Origin: a bacterium
GTDB lineage: Bacteria; Planctomycetota; J058; JAJDCP01
Length of the DNA: 28,196 nt
Direction: 5' to 3'
NCBI GenBank assembly: GCA_030428695.1
Contig: JAUIEM010000079.1
Location: forward strand, 1-28,196
Shown: positions 1 through 8,500 of the stretch, in pieces
How the letters are laid out: every line of letters begins with the position of its first letter
How positions within the stretch are numbered: the first letter of the stretch is position 1
Program-made: the position numbers and the translations under genes
The notes under the pieces: generated by a model
Database searches by the model: none
Seen by the model: only the letters and a program-made list of their open reading frames with translations
Told to the model about the DNA's origin: nothing

Positions 1-2
1 CC

Positions 3-701
3 CTCATCCCGTCCCCGATCATGACCGCGATGCAGGCCGGCGAGCTCGGCAGGTTCGAGGAGCTGACCCGGTGCGGCTCCGATGTGCAGGACGCGCTGAT
101 CTCGATCCTGTCCGAGAAGTACATCAGCATCCCCGAGCTCAAGGACGACAACGCGGTCTTCGCCGAGCCGGGCTTCAACATCATCGCGACCGCCAACAGC
201 CGCGACCGCGGGGTCAACGACCTGTCCAGCGCGCTGAAGCGGCGCTTCAACTTCGTCCACATCCCGGTCGTCACCAACAAGAAGACCGAGCAGCAGATCG
301 TGATGTTCCGCGTCGCCGACCTGCTCAAGCGCAACAAGTTCGAGGTCGAGATCCCGCCGGCCCTGCTCGAGGTCGTCCTGCAGACCTTCGCCGACCTGCG
401 CCGGGCGGCCGCCGCCGCGACCTCCGACGACGAGAAGCTCGAGTCGGCGCTCAGCACCGCCGAGCAGATCGGGGCGATGGAGGACGCGATCCTGCACAGC
501 CAGTTCTTCGGCGACAAGGCCCTCGAGGCGGGCGTCCTCGCCCGCTCGCTGATCGGCACCCTGGTGCGGCGGGTGCCGGAGGACGTGTCGGTGATGAACA
601 AGTTCTGGCACGCCGTGGTCGAGGACCACGCGAAGAAGACCAAGGGCCCGTGGGAGGACTTCCTCGCCGGGGGCAAGGCGGCGATGACGCTGTACAAGTA
701 G
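3..701 (+). CDS. MoxR-family AAA+ ATPase, C-terminal part (5' end outside window)
   Basis: This is the distal part of a MoxR-type AAA+ ATPase; the reading frame is open to the window edge, so the real start lies upstream. The visible 233 codons begin after the expected Walker A and Walker B motifs, which are not in the window. Seen here are the segment GRFEELTRC..DVQDALISILSEK, a sensor-1 strand (NIIATANSRDRG) and the following arginine-finger region (SSALKRRFNF), then an alpha-helical lid domain. MoxR ATPases act as chaperone-like remodellers, usually with a vWA-domain partner. The next gene, 68 bp downstream, encodes a DUF5682 protein, a known neighbour of MoxR genes, so the two are probably one operon. 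An in-frame ATG at position 21 is not a plausible start because conserved AAA+ sequence precedes and spans it. The family assignment is firm; the biological target is unknown. Confidence 0.9.
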   Translation, partial: LIPSPIMTAMQAGELGRFEELTRCGSDVQDALISILSEKYISIPELKDDNAVFAEPGFNIIATANSRDRGVNDLSSALKRRFNFVHIPVVTNKKTEQQIVMFRVADLLKRNKFEVEIPPALLEVVLQTFADLRRAAAAATSDDEKLESALSTAEQIGAMEDAILHSQFFGDKALEAGVLARSLIGTLVRRVPEDVSVMNKFWHAVVEDHAKKTKGPWEDFLAGGKAAMTLYK

Positions 702-713
702 GGCCCGGTTCCT

Positions 714-749
714 CCGATTCCGAACCCGATCCCGATTCCGATCCCGATG
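714..749. repeat. Six tandem CCGANN hexamers
   Basis: Six consecutive hexamers (CCGATT, CCGAAC, CCGATC, CCGATT, CCGATC, CCGATG) fill most of the 68-bp gap between the MoxR stop codon and the DUF5682 start. A change in copy number would alter the spacing between two probably co-transcribed genes without altering either protein. Confidence 0.85.
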
Positions 750-769
750 CAAGCGGCCGAGGACCCCCC

Positions 770-3700
770 ATGGCGAAGAAGAAGAAGGCGAAGACGCCGG
801 CCGCCGGCCCCCCCGCGGGAGCCCTCGGCGAGCAGCTGCTCGAGGCGGCCGCGCGCTTCAAGCCGGACAGCCAGCCCCTCGGCGGGCTGCTCGCCGAGCT
901 CGCGGACGACGTGCGCAAGGTCGCCGAGGAGCCGCTGACCATCCTGCCGGTCGCCCACCACTCGGCGGCCTGCGCCCTGCACACCCTGCGCCGGCTGCGG
1001 GAGCAGGCGCCGCGGGTCATCTTCATCGAGATCTGCGAGGACCTCGCCGCCTCGATCGCCGAGCTCAAGGACTGCAAGCTGCCGGTCGCCCTGCAGGCCT
1101 TCGCCAGCGCGACCGAGGCCTTCCCGGCCGGCTGGACCCCGCTCAGCGTGGTCGCCCCGCTCAGCGAGTTCTCCGCCGAGTACCAGGCGATCGCCTTCGC
1201 CCTCGCCCACAAGGACACCGACGTCGTGTTCGTCGACCGCAGCGTCGACCACGTCTTCCAGTGGCACCGCGACCACGACACCAACCCGATGCCGGAGCCG
1301 GAGGAAGAGGACGCCGACGAGGAAGAGCAGCTGCACAGCACGGCCGTCGGCATCGAGGTCGGCTCGATCGTGCCGAGCTTCGGCGCCTTCCGCGAGGCGC
1401 TGCTCGAGAACGCCCGGGTGCGCCACTTCTCCGAGTGGTGGGACCTGTACGTCGAGCAGGCCACCCTCGGCGTGGACTTCGACGCCTGGCGCGCGACGAT
1501 GGTGTTCATCGGCAGCCTGTTCCGCAAGGTCGGCACCGAGGCCGCCCGGCTGGAAGAGCTGCGGATGCGCGAGCGCTACATGTGGACGCGCATCAAGACC
1601 TGGCTCCGCGAGCACGAGGTCGCGCCCGCGGACGCCCTCTACATCTGCGGCGCTTCCCACGCCGCGGCGGATGTTCCGGAGTGGGGAACCGCCGCGCTCG
1701 GCACCCCCGAGGACCCGCTCTGGGAGGTTCCGCCGCGCTCGGAGACCGACTGGCTGTACGGCTTCATCCCCTCGAGCTACGCCGCGATCGAGCACCAGTT
1801 CGCCCATCCGCGGGGCACCCTGGCCCTGGCGGAGACGACCTGGAAGAAAGCCTGCGGCGACAACAAGCTCAAGCCCTTCACCCTGAGCGCGCGCACCAAG
1901 CAGAGCAAGGCGCGCAAGCCGAAGAAGCCCGGGCCCCAGGGCAAGGCGACCGGCCTGCTCGGGCTGATGACCGACAGCCCCTCCCACGGCGGCCGCGACG
2001 CCCAGCAGCTGGTCGGATGGTGCACCGACATCGTCGGCCTCGCCCGCAAGAACCGCTACCTCGCGAGCACCGCCGACGCGATCGCGATCTACGAGACCTC
2101 GGTGCTGCTCGCCGGCCTGCGGGGCCGCCCGCACCCCTCCCCCTACGACTTCGTCGACGCCGCGATCACCTGCCTCGAGAAGACCGAGCCGCCGGGCCGC
2201 CGCGACGTGCGCCAGCTGTGCGGGATCCTGCTCGGCGGCGACCGCATCGGCCAGGTCGGCTACAGCTCGCTGCCGCCCTTGGTGCGCGACATCTACGACC
2301 GCCTCGAGCCGGCGGGCGTCAAGCCGAAGAAGACGACGATCACCCGCTGCCTGATCGACTTCAAGAGCCCGGAGGGCGCGGCCCTCAAGCCCTGCTCGGA
2401 GCTGCTCTGGCGGCTGGTCTACCTGCTGCCCCGGGCGGGCCTGGCGCGGCCGATCATGGGCGAGAAGAAGCTCGGCCAGGAGCCGATGCAGGAGAGCTGG
2501 GACATCAAGCTCGGCGGCTACGAGCAGCGCGCGGCCATCCAGCTCGCCTACGAGGGCGTGACCGTCGAGCAGGTGCTCGAGCAGCGGCTGAAGAAGCAGG
2601 CCCTGAAGAGCGCCGCGAAGACCACCGAGGTGCTCGCCCTGGCCGAGGACAGCATCCTCTATCTGTCCAGCCCCCGCCTGACCGAAGAGCTCGGCGAGCG
2701 CGCCGTCTACCTGCTCGGCCACACGGTCGGCGCCGACGAAGCCGAGGAGGTCTTCCGCCGCGTGCGGCGCCTCGTCCACTACTACCGCGCGACGCCGGGC
2801 GGCCTGCCCCACTGGCTGAAGGACTTCGTCGCGATCGGCTACCGCCACTACGCGACCCTGCTCCCCGAGGCCTTCGGCGACCAGGGCACGACGCCCCAGG
2901 CCGTCGCCGGCATGCTCGGCTTCCTGTTCACCCTCGAGAGCCTGGCGCTCGCCCTCGGCTGCTCCCGCAGCCAGGTCTCCATCGCCCTGCAGCAGGCGGC
3001 GCGGGAGGCCGAGGATCCGCCCAAGCTCGGGCTGTTGTGGGCGGCGGAGTTCCTCCTGCAGATCCGCGACGAGGCCTCGCTGCGCGAGGAGTTCCAGCAG
3101 ATCTTCGGCCACCCCCTCAGCCTGCGCGCCTTCCCCGCCTACCTCGGCGGCTTCGTCCTCGCCCTCGGCTTCACGCCGCTGGTCGCGGGGCTCGCCGTCG
3201 AGCTGCTCGGCATGGCCTTCGCCGAGCTGCCGGACAAGGTGCTGCTGCCCTGGCTGCCGGGCCTGCTGAGCAGCCTGTCCGAGTTCTCCGCCGAGGTGCT
3301 GCCGAGCCTGTTCAAGGAGGCCTTCGCCAGCCAGCCCCGCAACCTCGCCGCCCTCGACACCTGGACGCCCCCCTGGGAGCGCGCGCTCCCAGCTTCCTCA
3401 CCGGCCTCCACGGCCGGGGCCGTCCTCGCCCCCGAGGAGGCCGCCGCCCGCGCCCTGCTCGACGACCATCGCGCGGCCTGCGAAGCCCACGCCGGCCGGC
3501 TCGGCCTGGCACTGGACTGGCGGGCGCCCGCACCATCGGGCGGAGCTCCCGCGTTGGAACCCGGGGAAGCGGCGGCCCAGGAGCTGCTGTTCGCCTTCCG
3601 TGGGGCGGCGCTCGCCCACGCGGGGCGGCGCGGGCTGACCGGAGAGTGGACCCTGGCGGGGGCGGGAGCTGCCGAGGGAGCTCCGGCGGATGCGTCCGCA

Positions 3701-3805
3701 GCGGCGGCCCGGGAGCTGCTCGCGGCGTATCCGGCGGCGTTGGAGGCGCGGGCGGGGGCGGTGGGGGTAGAGGAGAACAAGAAGAAGACGGAAGACCTGA
3801 GCTGA
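770..3805 (+). CDS. DUF5682 family protein (TraB/EreA-like), with C-terminal triple repeat
   Basis: The protein has 1011 residues. The start at 770 has a GAGGA ribosome-binding site six bases upstream and opens with a lysine-rich MAKKKKAK; upstream codons in this frame overlap the MoxR gene and are not used. Residues 58-65 (ILPVAHHS) and 83-90 (VIFIEICE) match the start of the DUF5682 domain, and residues 265-298 carry a MRERYM motif and YICGASHA; together they resemble the TraB/EreA/ChaN-like fold with conserved His and Glu residues. A strongly acidic insert lies at 175-187. The middle (about 330-870) is helical and leucine/alanine rich. Residues about 886-1005 form three related units of roughly 40 residues. 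DUF5682 genes are commonly found with MoxR ATPases, vWA and SWIM proteins; enzymatic activity has not been shown to my knowledge. The domain call is strong and the function unknown. Confidence 0.85.
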   Translation: MAKKKKAKTPAAGPPAGALGEQLLEAAARFKPDSQPLGGLLAELADDVRKVAEEPLTILPVAHHSAACALHTLRRLREQAPRVIFIEICEDLAASIAELKDCKLPVALQAFASATEAFPAGWTPLSVVAPLSEFSAEYQAIAFALAHKDTDVVFVDRSVDHVFQWHRDHDTNPMPEPEEEDADEEEQLHSTAVGIEVGSIVPSFGAFREALLENARVRHFSEWWDLYVEQATLGVDFDAWRATMVFIGSLFRKVGTEAARLEELRMRERYMWTRIKTWLREHEVAPADALYICGASHAAADVPEWGTAALGTPEDPLWEVPPRSETDWLYGFIPSSYAAIEHQFAHPRGTLALAETTWKKACGDNKLKPFTLSARTKQSKARKPKKPGPQGKATGLLGLMTDSPSHGGRDAQQLVGWCTDIVGLARKNRYLASTADAIAIYETSVLLAGLRGRPHPSPYDFVDAAITCLEKTEPPGRRDVRQLCGILLGGDRIGQVGYSSLPPLVRDIYDRLEPAGVKPKKTTITRCLIDFKSPEGAALKPCSELLWRLVYLLPRAGLARPIMGEKKLGQEPMQESWDIKLGGYEQRAAIQLAYEGVTVEQVLEQRLKKQALKSAAKTTEVLALAEDSILYLSSPRLTEELGERAVYLLGHTVGADEAEEVFRRVRRLVHYYRATPGGLPHWLKDFVAIGYRHYATLLPEAFGDQGTTPQAVAGMLGFLFTLESLALALGCSRSQVSIALQQAAREAEDPPKLGLLWAAEFLLQIRDEASLREEFQQIFGHPLSLRAFPAYLGGFVLALGFTPLVAGLAVELLGMAFAELPDKVLLPWLPGLLSSLSEFSAEVLPSLFKEAFASQPRNLAALDTWTPPWERALPASSPASTAGAVLAPEEAAARALLDDHRAACEAHAGRLGLALDWRAPAPSGGAPALEPGEAAAQELLFAFRGAALAHAGRRGLTGEWTLAGAGAAEGAPADASAAAARELLAAYPAALEARAGAVGVEENKKKTEDLS

Positions 3806-3904
3806 GATGGCGACCAATCTTGGGTTGAGGACAGCAGTCATTCAGCGAGGGGAGAAGAGGAAGAAGTTCTATGTTAAGTTCACTTCACTTCACTGGAGGA
3901 ATTT

Positions 3905-4110
3905 AACGCAGAGGCTCAGAGACGCAGAGGCGCAGAGGGGGTGTCTCTTCCGCTTCTATCGACGAATCCTGGAGAGGACCAACTAAGCGAAGGGAAGAAG
4001 AAAAGCAGAAAAAAAGAAAAAGAAGAAAGAGATATCTATAAGGAAGAAACAACTCGCCCCTCCGAAACAGGCCTCTTCTCTGCGCCTCTGCGCCGCTGCG
4101 CCTCTGCGTT
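3905..4110. repeat. Imperfect 34-bp inverted repeat enclosing a purine-rich tract
   Basis: The 318-bp gap between the DUF5682 stop and the convergent HEAT-PDZ gene holds arms at about 3905-3938 and 4077-4110, each built from reiterated CGCAGAGG-like octamers. About 30 of 34 positions pair. The spacer contains a nearly pure purine run (about 3989-4032) and AT-rich sequence unlike the G+C-rich surroundings; upstream, at 3879-3894, the pentamer CACTT recurs. No ORF is credible here. The stem could end transcription from both sides. Similar CGCAGAGGCGCAGAG-type repeats occur between genes in many bacteria, from memory and not checked. Confidence 0.75.
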
Positions 4111-4123
4111 GACTTCGTAAAGC

Positions 4124-5413
4124 CTACCGCTCGATCCGCACCGGCAGCCGCACCTGCTGCCCGTCACGCCGGAAGTCGAGCTCGTACGCGTCGACAGCCT
4201 TCAGCTCGTCGTAGAGCTCCCAGACTCCCTTGACCCCCTCCATGCGACGCCCGTTGACGGCCGTGATCACGTCGCCATCGCGCATCCCGAGCAACCGGGA
4301 GATGCTACTCCGCGGACCGAGCTTCTCGAGCGTCACCTCGATGCTCCCGTCGTCCATCTCCTGGTAGGTCGCGTAGAAGGTGTTGAGCAGCTCGACGACA
4401 GCGATCTTGCTCTGGTACTTGTCCTGCAGGGGCCCCGCGATCCCGACCTCCGGAGCGATGAACACATCGCCTTCCCACTCCCCCTCGCTGAAGCCGCGCG
4501 GCAGCGTGCGACCGGAGGAGTCCCTGGCGGGCGGAGGAGGCGGTGGCGGCGCGGCCGGCGCGACGGGAGCCACCTGCGGGGTGCCGACCAGCCCCGCGAA
4601 CAGCCGGTAGCGGCGGTCGCCCACGCGCAGGCTGACCATGTCCGACCCACCGGAGCTGAGCTCGAAGCTGCGATCGAAGCCGAGCTGCTCGCCGCCGCCC
4701 TCGACCCACAGCTGCAGGTGGACGCGGAAGCCGCGGTCGGTCCTCTCGGCGGCGGTCTCGAGCTTGACCTCGACCTCGCCGTCCGACCAGGCCAGCTCCT
4801 GGCTGCGGCCGGGGGAGATGCGCTCGCGGGTGGCGAGCAGGCACGCGTCCTCGCGGGCCCGCAGCGCGGCCCAGACCTGCGCGACCCCCTGGGGCAGGGC
4901 GCCGGCGTCCGGGTCTTCGCGGTACAGGCCAACCCGCAGCACGGGCAGGTCGTTCCGGGCGGGCGGCCTGTCGTGGAGCAGCGGGGGGCTCGCGCCGTCG
5001 AGGCGGGCGAGGGCCTGCTCGACGGCGCGGACGACGTCCGCGTCCGGGTGCTCGAGCAGCGCTCGGAGCCCTTCCCTGTCGTCGCTGCGACGCAGGTCGA
5101 GCACCGCCCGCAGACGGGTCGCGGGGTCGCCGCTCTCGATCCGGTCGCGCAGCTCGTCGATGGTCGGCGTGCGCAGCTTCCCGATCACCCGGACCAGGGC
5201 CGCTTTGACTTCCAGGTCGTCGCTGCTCCGCAGCAGCTCGCTCAGGGCGGGGATCACGGTCCGGTCGAGGGCGGACAGCTCGTCGACGAGCCCCTCGATC
5301 GTCGCGGCATCCCCCGCCGCCGCCGCAGCTCGCACGCACTCGAGCAGCTCGTCGCGGTCGCTCTGCGCCCAGAGCAGGCACGCCATCGCGAGCAGCACCA
5401 GTCCTCTTCGCAT
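4124..5413 (-). CDS. Secreted HEAT-repeat/PDZ-domain protein (GspC-like PDZ)
   Basis: The protein has 429 residues. The ATG at 5413 follows an ideal AGGAGG ribosome-binding site. Residues 1-18 form a signal peptide ending ...LLWAQS, so the protein is exported. Residues about 45-140 are alpha-helical repeats of HEAT type (for example VKAALVRVIGKL, ATRLRAVLDLRR, VVRAVEQALARL). Residues about 155-275 form a beta-rich segment that I do not recognise. A proline-rich linker spans 284-296. Residues 355-427 resemble the PDZ domain of type II secretion GspC, including RLLGMRDGDVITAVNGRRM at 373-391. No other secretion gene is present, so a role in type II secretion is not supported; a periplasmic scaffold is the safer reading. 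It is divergent from the kinase gene, with 144 bp between the starts. The protein probably interacts with peptides or partners rather than catalysing a reaction. Confidence 0.85.
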   Translation of the reverse strand: MRRGLVLLAMACLLWAQSDRDELLECVRAAAAAGDAATIEGLVDELSALDRTVIPALSELLRSSDDLEVKAALVRVIGKLRTPTIDELRDRIESGDPATRLRAVLDLRRSDDREGLRALLEHPDADVVRAVEQALARLDGASPPLLHDRPPARNDLPVLRVGLYREDPDAGALPQGVAQVWAALRAREDACLLATRERISPGRSQELAWSDGEVEVKLETAAERTDRGFRVHLQLWVEGGGEQLGFDRSFELSSGGSDMVSLRVGDRRYRLFAGLVGTPQVAPVAPAAPPPPPPPARDSSGRTLPRGFSEGEWEGDVFIAPEVGIAGPLQDKYQSKIAVVELLNTFYATYQEMDDGSIEVTLEKLGPRSSISRLLGMRDGDVITAVNGRRMEGVKGVWELYDELKAVDAYELDFRRDGQQVRLPVRIER

Positions 5414-5451
5414 GTCCACCTCCTGTGTACCCGTCTGATTCGTCGGGCTGG

Positions 5452-5480
5452 GGCGGGCGCGAGGCCCGCCTTGTTTCTGC
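5452..5480. terminator. Hairpin with TTGTTT tail in the divergent intergenic region
   Basis: A perfect 7-bp stem (GGCGGGC/GCCCGCC, 5452-5458 and 5464-5470) with a 5-base loop is followed on the plus strand by TTGTTTC. It looks like an intrinsic terminator that would stop plus-strand transcripts arriving from inside the HEAT-PDZ gene. On the minus strand it would lie in that gene's leader. Confidence 0.4.
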
Positions 5481-5524
5481 CAATCTACCATCGCCAGCCT
5501 GCTGAGCGCGACAGGGGAATCCGC

Positions 5525-5530
5525 TACAGT
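5525..5530 (+). promoter_or_regulatory. Possible -10 element for the TPR kinase gene
   Basis: TACAGT, preceded by CCGC, lies 27 bases before the kinase start. The downstream GG matches the GCTAC..TGG context found before the SARP gene. The -35 match is poor (CTGAGC at 17-bp spacing), so this is tentative. Confidence 0.3.
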
Positions 5531-5557
5531 GGAGGCTCCCCCAGCGAGGAGTCCGGG

Positions 5558-8500
5558 ATGGATGCCGAGAGCCTGACCGAGCTCTGGAGCGTGACCGCGG
5601 GCCACGACCTCGACGCCCCCGCCGACCGCACCTACCCACGCGCCGACCTGGTCGCGGATGGGACGTTCGAGCCCGACCTCGAGTTCGTCCCCCTCGAGAA
5701 GATCGGCAGCGGCGGCTTCGGCAACGTCTTCCGCGCGCGGCAGCCCGTGCTGCATCGGGACGTCGCCCTGAAGATGTTGCGCGAGCCGCAGCCGAGCCGG
5801 ATGGGGCGCTTCATCGCCGAGGCGGTCGTCACCGGCCAGCTCGAGCACCCGAACGTCGTCCCGGTCCACACCCTCGGCGCCGACCCCGACGGCGCCCTGT
5901 TCCTCGCGATGAAGCTGGTCACCGGGGAGACGTGGGCGGCGCGGCTGGCGCACGAGCGGCCCGCGGAGAACCCCGACGCGCTGCTGCCCGCGCTCGAGGT
6001 CCTGCTGCAGGTGTGCAACGCGGTCGCCTTCGCCCACAGCCACACGATCGTGCACCTCGACATCAAGCCGGCCAACGTGATGCTCGGCGGCTTCGGCGAG
6101 GTGCTGCTGATGGACTGGGGGCTGGCGATGGGCTTCGGCGCGCCGGTCGCCGGCATCCCCCACCGCTCGCTGCTGCGCGGGCCCTGCGGCACGCCGGCCT
6201 ACATCCCGCCCGAGCTCGCCCGGGGCGACGGGGACGCCCTCGGCCCGCTCGCGGACATCTACCTGCTCGGGGCGGTGCTGTGCGAGCTGTTGACCGGCGT
6301 CCCGCCCCACCACGGACGCAGCCTGCGGGACGCGCTGCTGTCCGCGGCCGAGCCCGCGCGGCCGGACTTCCCCGCCGCCGTCCCCGAGGAGCTGCGCGCG
6401 ATCTGCCTGCGGGCGCTCGCCTTCGACCCCGCGGAGCGCCATCCCGACGTCGCGAGCTTCCAGGAAGAGCTGCGCGTCTACCTGCGCCACCGGGAGAGCC
6501 TGCTGTTGACCAGCCGCGCCGCCGACGAGCTGGCGGCCTGCCGGGCGCGGGCCGCGGAGGACGGCGGCGGGGAGGCGCTGTACGAGCAGCTCGGCGGCGC
6601 GGTCACCCGCTACGTCGAGGCCCGCGAGCTGTGGCGGGGGAACCTCCGCGCCCTCGCCGGGGAGCGCGCGGCCCGCGCGTCCTACGCCGAGACCGCGCTG
6701 CGCCGCGGCGACCTCGGGCTCGCCGCCTCCCAGGCGGCCGCGCTGGCCGCCCTCGAGGAGGGCGACGGGCAGGGAAGCGCCCTCGCCGCCCGCATCGACG
6801 CGCGGCGCGCCGCCGTGGTCCGGCAGCGGCGCCGCCAGCGCCGGCTGCTCGGGGCGGCCTTGTGCTCGATCATCGGGCTGCTGATCCTCGCCGGGGTGCT
6901 GCTCGAGCAGCGCGACCGGGGCATCCGGCGCGGTCAGGAGCAGGCCGAGCGCACCGCGGGGATCGCCCAGGGCGCGCTGCACACCGTGGTCGAGGAGGTC
7001 CGCCGGGAGCTGATGGGCGAGCTGCAGAGCGCGCCCTCGCGGGCCGCGGCCGAGCGCATCCTGCGCGCCTCGCTGCGCAGCTGGGAAGAGCTGCGGGATG
7101 CCCGGGTCGCCGCCGACGCGGTCTCCCTCGGCAGCGCCCGGGCACGGCAGACGGTCGGCGAGCTGCTGCTGGTGATCGAAGGCGATGTGTCGGGGGCGCG
7201 GCGGGAGCTCGAGGCAGCGGCCACGATCTACGCGCGCTACCTCGACGACCCGCGCCACGCCGAGCAGGCCTGGCGCTCGCTGACCGGGACGCGCAGCCAG
7301 CTGGTCAGCGCGCTGCTGATGCTCGGCGATGCCGCGGCTGCGCAGGAGGTGGTCTCCGCCGCCCTCGCGAGCAGCGAGGAGCGCCGCGCCCTCAGCGACG
7401 AGCCCGCCCTCGAAGAGCTGCACGCCGAACTGCTCGGGGCCCAGGCCGACATCCTCGCCCGCGCGCACTCCTGGGTCGACGCCGAGGACTTCGCGAGCCG
7501 CTGCCTCGCCCTGCGGCGCGCGGCCCTGCGACGCCAGCCGGAGCAGATGGGGGCGTGCTTCGACCTCGCCGTCGCGCTGCTCGACCGCGCCCGCATCCGG
7601 CAGCAGCGCACGGCCTGGAAGGCGGCGATGGCCGACGCCGAGGAAGGTGTCGAGGCGCTGCGGCTGCTGACGGCGCGCTTTCCCTTCCACGCCGACGTCC
7701 ACGCCCAGCTCTCGCGCGGCCTGGTGTTCCTCGCCGCGGCCCGGATCGACGCCGGCCGCCCCGGCGCGGCGCTCGCGGCCCATGAGGAGGCGATCGCCTG
7801 CGGCGAGACGCTGGTCGCGCTCGACCCGGAGAACGCCTCCTTCCGCGCCCGGCTCCTCGCCGCCCACGAGGCCGCGGCGGTGGTGCGCGCGCGGGTCGGC
7901 GAGCCCGACCGCGCGCTCGCGCACTGCGTGGCGGGGCGCTCGCTGGCCGAAGACCTGCACGCCCGCGACCCCGACAACCTCCTGCACACCTACACCCTGT
8001 GCGACCTGCTGCGGCTCGAGGCCTTCGTCCTGCGCCGCCTGGGCCGCGACCGCGAGGCGGACGCCGCCCTGCGCCAGGCCGAGGCGCAGCTCGCCGAGGC
8101 GCCGGCCACGGACGTCCAGGCCCGGATGCTGCGGGCGGCCTGCGCGGCGATCCGGGGCGAGGCGGCCCTGGCCGGCGGGGAACCGCACGAGGCGCTGTTC
8201 CAGCTCGAGAGGGCCCGCGACGAGCTGATCGCGCTGCGCGGGCAGGCGGACGACCGGCCGCGGCTCAGCGTCCGCTTGTGCGAGGTGTTGCGGCGGCTGG
8301 CGGAGGTCCACGAGCACGGCGGCGACTGGGACCGGGTGCTGACGACCTACGACCGCGCGGCGGCGCTCGCCGACGAGGTCCTCGCCGCCGACCCGAGCCA
8401 CTGGGCGGCGCGCTTCCACCGCGCCCAGTGTGGGATCTCCCGCGCCCGGGTGGGGTTGATGCTCGGCCGCTACGATCCGGCCGCGGCGGAGCTGGCGACG

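Noticed and set aside
71..769. Upstream extension of the DUF5682 frame through the MoxR gene
   Set aside because: The stretch is Arg-rich without domain features, overlaps the clear MoxR frame, and a good start lies at 770.
4124..5413. HEAT-PDZ protein as the type II secretion component GspC
   Set aside because: Only the PDZ part resembles GspC; it has a cleavable-type signal, no GspC membrane-anchor layout and no gsp neighbours.
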